A DNA stretch of 5,015 nucleotides from Planctomycetaceae bacterium (lineage in GTDB: Bacteria; Planctomycetota; Planctomycetia; Pirellulales; Thermoguttaceae), in assembly GCA_031283515.1 (NCBI GenBank), contig JAITBS010000232.1, forward strand, positions 1 through 5,015. Reading direction: 5' to 3'. Positions within the stretch are counted from its first letter, which is position 1. Every line of letters begins with the position of its first letter. The notes beneath the pieces were generated by a model that was not told the origin of the DNA, searched no databases, and saw only the letters and a list, made by a program, of their open reading frames with translations. The position numbers were made by a program, and so were the translations under genes. This document shows positions 1 through 5,015 of the stretch, one piece after another.

Positions 1-70
1 GTGGATAGTTGATAGTGCCGCAAGCGGAAGTATTACCGTTTGGGTATTACTCCGCTTGCGAACTATCCAC
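1..70. repeat. Palindromic intergenic repeat, copy 1 (MITE/REP-like)
   Basis: This is a long imperfect inverted repeat. The outer arms GTGGATAGTT (1-10) and AACTATCCAC (61-70) are perfect complements. The inner arms CGCAAGCGG (19-27) and CCGCTTGCG (52-60) are also perfect. The pairing continues inward to GTATTACC (30-37) against GGTATTAC (43-50) with one bulge and one mismatch, leaving a loop of about five bases. It holds no open reading frame. A diverged copy with the same arm order lies at 1156-1217, so this is a repeat family and not a chance hairpin. The element begins at base 1 of the window, so its true left end may lie outside. Whether it is a mobile miniature element or a structural extragenic palindrome cannot be told here. 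Confidence 0.75.
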
Positions 71-92
71 TATCAACTCTCAACTATCAACT
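69..92. repeat. Short direct repeat ACTATCAACT, two copies
   Basis: ACTATCAACT occurs at 69-78 and again at 83-92, 14 bases apart. Its exact reverse complement AGTTGATAGT is at 7-16, inside the left arm of the adjoining palindrome. The left arm can therefore pair with either copy, giving alternative foldings. It looks like a tail belonging to the palindromic repeat, and no such tail is retained beside the second copy at 1156-1217. Confidence 0.6.
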
Positions 93-121
93 ACTCGCTT
101 GACCTACGGTTATGAAAATGC

Positions 122-136
122 CACCCCTTCGGGGTG
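122..136. other. Short GC-rich hairpin upstream of kdsA
   Basis: CACCCC and GGGGTG form a perfect six-base stem around the three-base loop TTC. No T-run follows on either strand, so it is not a good intrinsic terminator. It could be the tail end of an upstream transcript, a 5' leader structure of kdsA, or a small extragenic palindrome. The structure is clear but the role is not. Confidence 0.45.
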
Positions 137-165
137 AAGAATCAAAATAATAATTCCTTGCAACA

Positions 166-213
166 TTATTAACTAAAAACTATTCCTTATTCTCTTTCCT
201 TATTAACTAATAA
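166..213 (+). promoter_or_regulatory. AT-rich kdsA leader with repeated motifs
   Basis: The 11-base word TTATTAACTAA occurs at 166-176 and at 200-210. The second copy extends to a perfect palindrome, TTATTA-AC-TAATAA (200-213), ending one base before the kdsA ATG. TTCCTTATT is also repeated, at 183-191 and 196-204. The stretch must contain or adjoin the kdsA promoter, yet only a weak -35-like TTGCAA (158-163) was seen, with no convincing -10 at 17 bases. The palindrome could be an operator, but simple AT-richness may also explain it. There is no purine-rich ribosome site before the ATG. Confidence 0.3.
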
Positions 214-214
214 G

Positions 215-1033
215 ATGAATAATCCGGCACAAATTGGTCAATATCGTTGTGGAAAGGGCGAAAAACTTCTTTTGATTGCTGGACCTTGTGTTCTTCAAGA
301 GGAATTTAATAAGATAATTGCGGAAGTATTGATTCGTATTCGGGATCGGTTTCCGATCAATGTGATTTTCAAGGGTTCATTCGACAAGGCGAACCGAACA
401 AGTATTGAGGCTTATCGTGGTGTGGGTATGGAATGCGGACTTGCAATGCTTGACGGGATTAAACATCAGACGGGTTTACCGGTAACAACGGATATTCACG
501 AATCTTATCAGGCGGAACCGGTTGCTCAGGTTTGTGAACTTCTTCAAATTCCTGCCTTTCTGGCGCGGCAAACGGATTTGTTGGTATCGGCGGCACTCAC
601 TGGTCGGGCTGTCCATGTTAAGAAGGGACAATTTCTTGCTCCGTCGGACATGCAAAATGTTATCCGAAAATTGGAATCATCAGGTTGTCAAAATCTTTTA
701 CTTTGTGAGCGTGGAACATTTTTTGGTTATGGTCGATTGGTGAACGACATGCAATCGCTTGTAATTATGCGGGATTTTGGTGTTCCGGTGTGTTTTGATG
801 CAACGCACAGTGTTCAGGAGCCGGGCGGACTTGGTTCGGCGACTGGCGGTAACCGCCGAATGATTGAACCGTTAGCGAGAGCGGCAATTGCGGTTGGGGT
901 TGATGCTTTGTTCCTTGAGACTCATCCCGAACCCGATAAATCACCAAGTGATGGAGCCAACATGTTACCGCTTGACCGGCTTGAAAATTTTCTTGAACAT
1001 CTCTTAAAAATCCGCGAAGCCTCCGAATTGTAG
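215..1033 (+). CDS. kdsA: 3-deoxy-8-phosphooctulonate (KDO-8-P) synthase, metal-dependent class
   Basis: This cytoplasmic enzyme condenses phosphoenolpyruvate with arabinose 5-phosphate to make KDO 8-phosphate, the precursor of the KDO that joins lipid A to the core of lipopolysaccharide. The 272 residues match the usual family length of about 265-285, so the gene is complete. Family motifs appear in order: IAGPC (21-25), FKGSFDKANRTS (52-63), DIHE (93-96), IPAFLARQTDLL (112-123), KKGQF (136-140), ERGTFFGYGRLVND (165-178), DATHS (195-199) and SDGANMLPL (245-253). Cys25, His198, Glu235 and Asp246 correspond to the four metal ligands of the Aquifex-type (class II) enzyme, whereas the E. coli type has Asn in place of the Cys. 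The ATG at 215 is the only sensible start because the N-terminus aligns a little before IAGPC. It has no Shine-Dalgarno. No other KDO gene is visible, and the next gene converges on it. DAHP synthase is a related fold, but the motifs are those of KdsA. Confidence 0.96.
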   Translation: MNNPAQIGQYRCGKGEKLLLIAGPCVLQEEFNKIIAEVLIRIRDRFPINVIFKGSFDKANRTSIEAYRGVGMECGLAMLDGIKHQTGLPVTTDIHESYQAEPVAQVCELLQIPAFLARQTDLLVSAALTGRAVHVKKGQFLAPSDMQNVIRKLESSGCQNLLLCERGTFFGYGRLVNDMQSLVIMRDFGVPVCFDATHSVQEPGGLGSATGGNRRMIEPLARAAIAVGVDALFLETHPEPDKSPSDGANMLPLDRLENFLEHLLKIREASEL

Positions 1034-1074
1034 CTATTCAGCAACAATTTTCGTCATGATTTTATCATTTGATT

Positions 1075-1088
1075 TGGGAGCATTCCCA
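1075..1088 (+). terminator. kdsA: Possible weak terminator hairpin after kdsA
   Basis: TGGGA and TCCCA form a five-base stem with a GCAT loop, 42 bases past the kdsA stop. The following bases are only moderately T-rich (TTCTGTGTCGGTTT). The position fits a terminator, but the stem is short and the T-run is poor. Confidence 0.22.
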
Positions 1089-1155
1089 TTCTGTGTCGGT
1101 TTGGGGCATCTATTCCGTAGAGATATTATTTTAGGGTAGGCGGTCTTTCAGTCGA

Positions 1156-1217
1156 GTGAATAGTTCGCAATGCGGATTACAACCATTCCGGTATTACCCC
1201 GCATACGAACTCTTCAC
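1156..1217. repeat. Palindromic intergenic repeat, copy 2 (diverged)
   Basis: GTGAATAGTTCGCAATGCGG (1156-1175) is a near reverse complement of CCGCATACGAACTCTTCAC (1199-1217), with only a few mismatches and one bulge. It lines up with the element at 1-70. The outer arms read GTGAATAGTT versus GTGGATAGTT, and the right halves share GGTATTAC, CCGC, CGAACT and CAC in the same order and spacing. The inner ATTAC word also appears in both halves in the same orientation, as in copy 1. It sits between two convergent genes, where a long hairpin could also stop transcription from either side. No coding sequence is present in it. Confidence 0.7.
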
Positions 1218-1234
1218 AATTTACGTATTTTTTG

Positions 1235-2200
1235 CTATTCAATGGATCGGACGTAATCCAGAACATAAAGAACGTTATCGACTAAGGCTTCATAAGGTAA
1301 TGCGCCGGTTCCAAGACAAACATTGCTCCGTGTTCGACACAGTGCTAGGACACGGTCTGCTTCTTTGCGGATTTCTTCGCGAGTTCCGCTTGAAATAATT
1401 CGTAAGTCACAGTTAATCCGAATTTGAATATCCAACTGATCTTTAACTTTGTCCAGAAAAGCTGTCTGATTGGTTTCAAAAGGACAAACAAGATAAGATG
1501 TTCCGGTTTCAAGCATTGCCTCAACAATGGGTGTTGTGTTGCCGCCAATCACACACGGTATCGGACGACCAATAATTGTTGCCATTCCGCCAAGTATTTT
1601 TTTCAAAGCAGGAAGTTCAATTGATCGAAACAGTCTTGGTGACAACATGGGAGGACACGCCGCCGATTCAAAGAATGTAATATCCACACCAGCATCTTTA
1701 ACACCTTGCGCAAAAGCAAGTTGACCATCAACAAGATGTAACAACGCCTCACGAACATGATCCGGACGATCCGCAACCTCCAGCATTACCCGATCAAAAC
1801 CAAGAAGATTACACGCAATCGAAAACGGTCCGCTAATCGGTACTCGAATAATCGCTTCGGGAAATGTTTCCATCAAACGTTGAGCCGCCCTAATTTGTAC
1901 AGGAATACGCCCATCTTTTTCGGCATTTAACGGCGGTAGTTTCAGTATTTCGTCGATAGCACGAAAAGGATGATGTCTTACTGCCGGAATGGCGTTACCG
2001 GTAGGCTGTTCAATTTTCGCCCCGTAAGCCTCCGCCTCAAGATTATAAATGTCAATTCCGGGCATAATCGGTGCGTGACGATAAGTCCGGTAAGCAGCCG
2101 CATGAGCCTGATAAATCAATTCGCCGTCACGTGACGCTTCCCAAGGTGAAACGTGAATCAATTGAGCCGCGTGTTCGTAAACCGAAGGAGATATTTCCAT
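1235..2200 (-). CDS. URO-D superfamily protein (MtaA/CmuA-like), zinc ligands apparently lost
   Basis: The 321-residue protein has the single TIM-barrel layout of the uroporphyrinogen decarboxylase superfamily. Landmarks are DIYNLEAEAYG (50-60), ISGPFSIACNLLGFD (122-136), DRPDHV (144-149), AGVDITFFESAA (170-181), LSPRLFR (186-192), IGGNTTPI (218-225) and LGTGALP (296-302). These resemble the methylcobamide:CoM methyltransferase-like branch (MtaA/CmuA) and not HemE: the HemE N-terminal RQAGRY signature is absent, so a heme role is unlikely. In MtaA-type enzymes zinc is held by a His-x-Cys before GNT and by a later Cys in the GTGC region. Here those positions read Val217-Ile-Gly219 and Ala300, so zinc-dependent methyl transfer to a thiol is doubtful. 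The ATG at 2200 gives a family-like N-terminus but has no Shine-Dalgarno. The gene follows the oxidoreductase gene by 90 bases on the same strand. Substrate and reaction are unknown. Confidence 0.85.
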   Translation of the reverse strand: MEISPSVYEHAAQLIHVSPWEASRDGELIYQAHAAAYRTYRHAPIMPGIDIYNLEAEAYGAKIEQPTGNAIPAVRHHPFRAIDEILKLPPLNAEKDGRIPVQIRAAQRLMETFPEAIIRVPISGPFSIACNLLGFDRVMLEVADRPDHVREALLHLVDGQLAFAQGVKDAGVDITFFESAACPPMLSPRLFRSIELPALKKILGGMATIIGRPIPCVIGGNTTPIVEAMLETGTSYLVCPFETNQTAFLDKVKDQLDIQIRINCDLRIISSGTREEIRKEADRVLALCRTRSNVCLGTGALPYEALVDNVLYVLDYVRSIE

Positions 2201-2290
2201 AAAATCAAATCTGGTGTTAAAGTGTTAATAGGTATTGCAACAATTTGTTCAAAAATTCTTTTCCGTTCCAAAAAAATATCGGAAGTATTT

Positions 2291-3628
2291 TTATTTTATT
2301 GTTGTAATGGGTTTATTGAGATATTCGGCGGCTTTAGGATTTCCTTCGAAGGTTTCTTTTTCGGGATTCCATTGTAATTTTTCACCGGTTCGTATTGCGA
2401 TATGACCGAGCAAACAGGTTGAAGTTACACAATGTCCGACAAGAGCGGGTTCTAATGTTTCCGTACCTGACAATACCGAATCAATAAAATCTTCTTTCTC
2501 CGAACGCAAAGGGAAATGAATTTCTTCCGGTTTGATAACTTCCTTGAGTAATGATTCCGGTTCAGCTTTGATTCCGCTAAACGTAACCTCAATCCAACCG
2601 TGTTCGCCTTCAATTCGATAATACGGTTTATCTGTTTTGTAAATGATTTCCAGACCGTCGGCATAACGATATTTAACTTCGAATTGAAGTAGAACATTCC
2701 AGAAACTTGTTGGTTCGGGGTAAGTTCCTTTTCCTTCGATCTCAACAGGAAAAGTCCGATCCAAACCAAGTGCCCAAAGAACTCCATTGAGTAAATGTGT
2801 TCCCCAGTTTGTTACCATACCGTCACAATAATAAAGATGCCGCATCCAACCGGGGCGATTTGAAATATTTTGTGGAGTATGAACACGATTAAGCGTGTAC
2901 GGAGCGTGAATTGCCGTACCTTGCCAACGTTCATAATCGAGTTCTTTGGGAACGGGCATTTCGGGTTGCGGCGGGCAAGGAACATCCGTTTGCGGCACGG
3001 CAACAATCACCTTTTTAATGTTACCGAGCCGGCCATTCCGTACAAGTTCTGCTGCCTGATGAGCACCTTTACCGCTGCGAAATTCACTGTCCACCCGAAA
3101 AATCCGTTTTGTTTCCGCTGAAACGTTGACGAGTTCTTTTCCTTCCGCGATTGTCCGAATAATTGGTTTTTCCAATGCGACATGTTTACCGGAACGCATT
3201 GCGTCAACCGCGTGGATTGTATGCCAATGATCGGGGGTTGAAATCATTACCGCGTCAATATCTGATCTGGCGAGGAGTTCTTTGTAATCAACATAAGTGT
3301 CAATACTTGCCGGTTTGATAAGTGAAACGCTTTTTTGATAAAGTTCGAGAACTTTCTTTTTGGCTTCCTCAAGCCGCCACGAATCAACATCGCAAAGAGC
3401 CACAACCTGATTCCGTTGATTACGCACATAACCAGGGATATTGTGATAAAAACATTGCCGACCTGTTCCGATCAATCCCATTCGTAACAGATTATTCGGT
3501 AATGTTTGTCCTTGTGCGATTGCGCACGGCGTCACAACATTTGACGGAACAAGAACCGGTATTGCCAATGTTGAAATTGCCGCTCCAAAAAATGAACGGC
3601 GAGACAATGAAACTTTTTGTTTCTTCAT
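2291..3628 (-). CDS. Tat-signal Gfo/Idh/MocA family oxidoreductase
   Basis: This is an NAD(P)-dependent sugar or polyol dehydrogenase-like protein of 445 residues, a normal length for the secreted planctomycete members. The N-terminus carries a twin-arginine signal: SRRSFF (9-14), then a hydrophobic stretch (15-32), with likely cleavage near AIA-Q (36-39). It should therefore be folded with its cofactor in the cytoplasm and then exported. The Rossmann motif GLIGTGRQC (51-59) has Cys where a third Gly is common. STPDHWH (130-136) and EKP (153-155), the family signature that includes the catalytic Lys154, follow. GMVTNWGTHLLN (270-281) supplies the active-site His and Asn region in the C-terminal alpha/beta domain. 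The start is supported by AAGGA nine bases upstream. The URO-D gene lies 90 bases downstream on the same strand, and a hairpin separates this gene from the lipoprotein gene upstream. The substrate cannot be read from the sequence; carbohydrate degradation is the usual inference. Confidence 0.93.
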   Translation of the reverse strand: MKKQKVSLSRRSFFGAAISTLAIPVLVPSNVVTPCAIAQGQTLPNNLLRMGLIGTGRQCFYHNIPGYVRNQRNQVVALCDVDSWRLEEAKKKVLELYQKSVSLIKPASIDTYVDYKELLARSDIDAVMISTPDHWHTIHAVDAMRSGKHVALEKPIIRTIAEGKELVNVSAETKRIFRVDSEFRSGKGAHQAAELVRNGRLGNIKKVIVAVPQTDVPCPPQPEMPVPKELDYERWQGTAIHAPYTLNRVHTPQNISNRPGWMRHLYYCDGMVTNWGTHLLNGVLWALGLDRTFPVEIEGKGTYPEPTSFWNVLLQFEVKYRYADGLEIIYKTDKPYYRIEGEHGWIEVTFSGIKAEPESLLKEVIKPEEIHFPLRSEKEDFIDSVLSGTETLEPALVGHCVTSTCLLGHIAIRTGEKLQWNPEKETFEGNPKAAEYLNKPITTIK

Positions 3629-3637
3629 TGAAATGAT

Positions 3638-3642
3638 TCCTT
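3638..3642 (-). promoter_or_regulatory. Shine-Dalgarno of the Gfo/Idh/MocA gene
   Basis: AAGGA on the minus strand lies nine bases before the ATG at 3628. It decides this start and places the twin-arginine motif at residues 10-11, where a Tat signal needs it. Confidence 0.75.
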
Positions 3643-3665
3643 TAGGTTAATTGTTTTAAAATCGA

Positions 3666-3702
3666 ACGGGTGAAATTGACACAGTTATCAATAGTCACCC
3701 GT
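3666..3702 (-). terminator. Two-part hairpin, probable terminator of the DUF1559-lipoprotein operon
   Basis: A perfect eight-base stem (ACGGGTGA at 3666-3673 with TCACCCGT at 3695-3702) is continued, after a 1x2 internal loop, by a second perfect stem (ATTGA at 3675-3679 with TCAAT at 3688-3692) around an eight-base loop. Read on the minus strand it begins about 50 bases past the lipoprotein stop and is followed by TCGATTTT, a modest T-run. It ends about 37 bases before the oxidoreductase ATG. The simplest reading is an intrinsic terminator. Because it also lies in the leader of the next gene, it could be an attenuator or an mRNA-stabilising structure. Confidence 0.55.
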
Positions 3703-3753
3703 CTGGTATTTACAGAATAACTCGCATTTATTTTGAATCTGCAATCAAATTAC

Positions 3754-4227
3754 TTAATCCGTTAATTTGATTGTGATATTTTTATCACCTTTTGGCGGAA
3801 TTGTCAATCGGAGATCGGTTGTTGCTTTGGCAACATATTTTTTTGGTATAAGCGATATTGTCTGAGAATTTGTTTCAGGAAGTGGTTCACCTCTGCGTTC
3901 GTATTCTAGTGTTTCAGCCTCGCTGAGTGAACTTTTCACTTCGACTTTCGATACCGCAACGATATAATTCCCCGGATAAGTTCCATCTCCGTTGCCGTAC
4001 ATTGAAATCGCAAAAGTTCCACTGACCGTTGTTACGGCACTTCCTCCTGATTTCATTGGATCATCAGCATTGAAAAAAATAACGGTTGCATTTTCCAGTG
4101 GTTTATCATTGTATAAAACGATACCGGAAGCCGGAACAAGCATTTTGGAACGCGGATCGCTGTTGTTACAACTTGTTAGGATAGACAACAGTACCAAACA
4201 AATAATTTGTAATTTCAGATAATTCAT
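3754..4227 (-). CDS. Small lipoprotein with a transthyretin/carboxypeptidase-regulatory-like domain
   Basis: The 157-residue protein starts with a type II signal peptide: a hydrophobic stretch (6-17) followed by the lipobox LTSC, with the lipidated Cys at 20. Asn at +2 is not the Asp retention signal known from E. coli, so outer-membrane placement is likely if that rule holds here. The mature part has a beta-sandwich pattern typical of small planctomycete lipoproteins: ASGIVLYNDKPLENATVIFF (33-52), GTF (70-72), PGNYIVAV (85-92), then IPKKY (127-131) and TTDLRLTI (136-143) near the C-terminus. The family has no established catalytic role and may be structural or bind partners at the cell surface. 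The ATG at 4227 has GGAG eight bases upstream. The gene follows the DUF1559 gene by 15 bases, so the two are co-transcribed, an arrangement common in planctomycetes. Confidence 0.88.
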   Translation of the reverse strand: MNYLKLQIICLVLLSILTSCNNSDPRSKMLVPASGIVLYNDKPLENATVIFFNADDPMKSGGSAVTTVSGTFAISMYGNGDGTYPGNYIVAVSKVEVKSSLSEAETLEYERRGEPLPETNSQTISLIPKKYVAKATTDLRLTIPPKGDKNITIKLTD

Positions 4228-4235
4228 ATTAAGGT

Positions 4236-4239
4236 CTCC
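4236..4239 (-). promoter_or_regulatory. Shine-Dalgarno of the lipoprotein gene
   Basis: GGAG on the minus strand lies eight bases before the ATG at 4227 and directly after the DUF1559 stop codon (4243-4245). It fixes the start and shows that this gene is translated independently within the shared transcript. Confidence 0.75.
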
Positions 4240-4242
4240 ATG

Positions 4243-5015
4243 TTAAGGTGTTTTTGTTTCAGCGCCGTCCTTTGATCCCATTGCTCCCCAAATACCGTAT
4301 GGAGAAGGACCCGATGTTACGGAACCGGCATCAAGATTACCGGTATCGATGGTGTCAGTTACAAATTTTACGGAACCATCGCCCATACCAACATTAACAC
4401 CGCCGGAATGATTACTTGTTGCAGCCTGAGCCATACGTAGTAACGTGCTGCTGTCTGCAGGACTAGCACCTCCAAAACAAGAAGCACTATTCGGCGGCAA
4501 AATTGTATGAAACATTGTTGTTCCGAAATAACCTCTTCCCCACATTTTTCCGGTTAAATCGCGTCGGATGTTCCCTGTAGAAGTGAGATAATTACGTCGG
4601 TCAGGTGCGGTTGCGTGACAAGCACTGAAAGTAGCATCTTCCCACCCGTTACTACTTCCAAAAACCGTTGCTCCAATGTTCTTACGAATATCACCCCGAA
4701 CAATTCCGGTATTATTGGAGGCACCGGAACCATCACTGATAGCACTTTCACTAATAAAAATAGTATTTGAAAGACCATCCGTTATATCTTCAAAAGCGCA
4801 TAGTTTTATAATGCCAATGTGAAACACTCCGCGATAAAAAAGTCCTGCACCAAACATTGTTGGAAAATCACCGACAGAAAGCATGACATTATTTCGACCT
4901 GGCGACAAATCACCCCAACCGGCATTATGGTTGCCGTCTGAAGGGCAAAGATAAGTCGTAACATGGTCATGCCATGCGGTTTTCCACATTGCTTTTTGGG
5001 CATCTGTTGCAGTTG
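4243..5015 (-). CDS. DUF1559 (pilin-like, H-X9-DG) protein, 5' end outside the window
   Basis: The C-terminal 256 residues of a planctomycete DUF1559 protein are visible. The frame stays open through the ATG at 4989 to the window edge (preceding residues TATDAQKA), so that ATG is internal and the true start lies outside. Family marks are YLCPSD near the visible N-terminus and SNHSGGVNVGMGDGSVKFV near the C-terminus. The latter is the H-X9-DG signature, with the His at about visible residue 202 and Asp-Gly at 212-213. It is followed by DTID and a final WGAMGSKDG, the usual closing segment. Full-length members begin with a type IV pilin-like methylation motif and one membrane helix, which would be encoded off the window. 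These proteins are exported and thought to be pseudopilin- or surface-related; the exact role is unknown. The lipoprotein gene follows after 15 bases. Confidence 0.93.
   Translation of the reverse strand, partial: TATDAQKAMWKTAWHDHVTTYLCPSDGNHNAGWGDLSPGRNNVMLSVGDFPTMFGAGLFYRGVFHIGIIKLCAFEDITDGLSNTIFISESAISDGSGASNNTGIVRGDIRKNIGATVFGSSNGWEDATFSACHATAPDRRNYLTSTGNIRRDLTGKMWGRGYFGTTMFHTILPPNSASCFGGASPADSSTLLRMAQAATSNHSGGVNVGMGDGSVKFVTDTIDTGNLDAGSVTSGPSPYGIWGAMGSKDGAETKTP

Larger units (their letters stand above)
1034..1234. other. Intergenic region between convergent genes
   Basis: This 201-base stretch lies between the 3' ends of kdsA and the URO-D gene, and no gene was found in it. It contains two small perfect hairpins: ATGAT/ATCAT at 1056-1068 and TGGGA/TCCCA at 1075-1088. 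It also holds the second palindromic repeat at 1156-1217. Transcripts from both sides should end here, but none of the hairpins is followed by a strong T-run, so termination may be factor-dependent or rely on the long palindrome. Confidence 0.6.

Noticed and set aside
99..127. TTGACC (99-104) as a -35 box for kdsA
   Set aside because: At the proper spacing the -10 position reads CACCCC, inside the GC-rich hairpin, so it is not a promoter.
1156..1398. Plus-strand open frame of 80 codons over the second repeat and the URO-D 3' end
   Set aside because: It runs antisense through a well-supported gene and starts inside a palindromic repeat; the protein resembles no family and has no ribosome site.
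1235..2200. HemE, uroporphyrinogen decarboxylase of heme synthesis
   Set aside because: The HemE N-terminal signature is absent, and the motifs are closer to the MtaA/CmuA branch.
2261..2284. Possible hairpin TTCCG/CGGAA between the oxidoreductase and URO-D genes
   Set aside because: The stem is only five bases with a loop of about 14, and no strong T-run follows on the minus strand.
2452..2787. Minus-strand open frame of 111 codons in another frame of the oxidoreductase gene
   Set aside because: It lies wholly inside a gene with continuous family motifs, and its translation shows no recognisable domain.
3322..3636. Plus-strand open frame of 104 codons antisense to the oxidoreductase N-terminus
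   Set aside because: The opposite strand encodes the Tat signal and Rossmann motif; this frame has no family features.
4243..4989. ATG at 4989 as the real start of the DUF1559 protein
   Set aside because: The frame stays open upstream to the window edge, and the pilin-like N-terminus expected of the family is missing from this shorter version.

Overview
The window reads as a chromosomal segment from a member of the Planctomycetota or a close PVC relative. The clearest marker is the partial DUF1559 protein at the right edge: this pilin-like family is massively expanded in planctomycetes. It is followed by a small lipoprotein of the planctomycete type, with a transthyretin-like fold and an IPKKY motif. 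A Tat-exported Gfo/Idh/MocA oxidoreductase and a MtaA/CmuA-like URO-D protein also fit this group. Base composition is AT-leaning for a planctomycete, but species cannot be named from this sequence. Two of the four visible starts have a good Shine-Dalgarno and two have none.

Layout, left to right. Positions 1-214 are non-coding. They hold a palindromic repeat at the left edge, a small GC-rich hairpin, and an AT-rich stretch with short repeats in front of kdsA. kdsA (215-1033, +) encodes a complete metal-dependent KDO-8-phosphate synthase for lipopolysaccharide. Positions 1034-1234 separate kdsA from a convergent gene and hold a second, diverged copy of the same palindromic repeat. The rest of the window is on the minus strand. 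In order of transcription it has a DUF1559 protein (5015-4243, start outside the window), a lipoprotein (4227-3754), a hairpin, a Tat-signal Gfo/Idh/MocA oxidoreductase (3628-2291), and a URO-D-family protein (2200-1235).

How the genes work together. The DUF1559 gene and the lipoprotein gene are 15 bases apart with the ribosome site in the gap, so they are almost certainly one transcript for cell-surface proteins. The hairpin at 3666-3702 probably ends or attenuates it. The oxidoreductase and URO-D genes, 90 bases apart, may be a second unit, but their products should act in different compartments and no substrate can be deduced. kdsA faces the other way and is probably unrelated.

No unmistakable new system is present. 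The points most worth a second look are the URO-D protein, which appears to lack all three zinc ligands of the MtaA-type enzymes, and the two diverged palindromic repeats that bracket kdsA. No tRNA, rRNA, CRISPR array, transposase or phage gene was seen.
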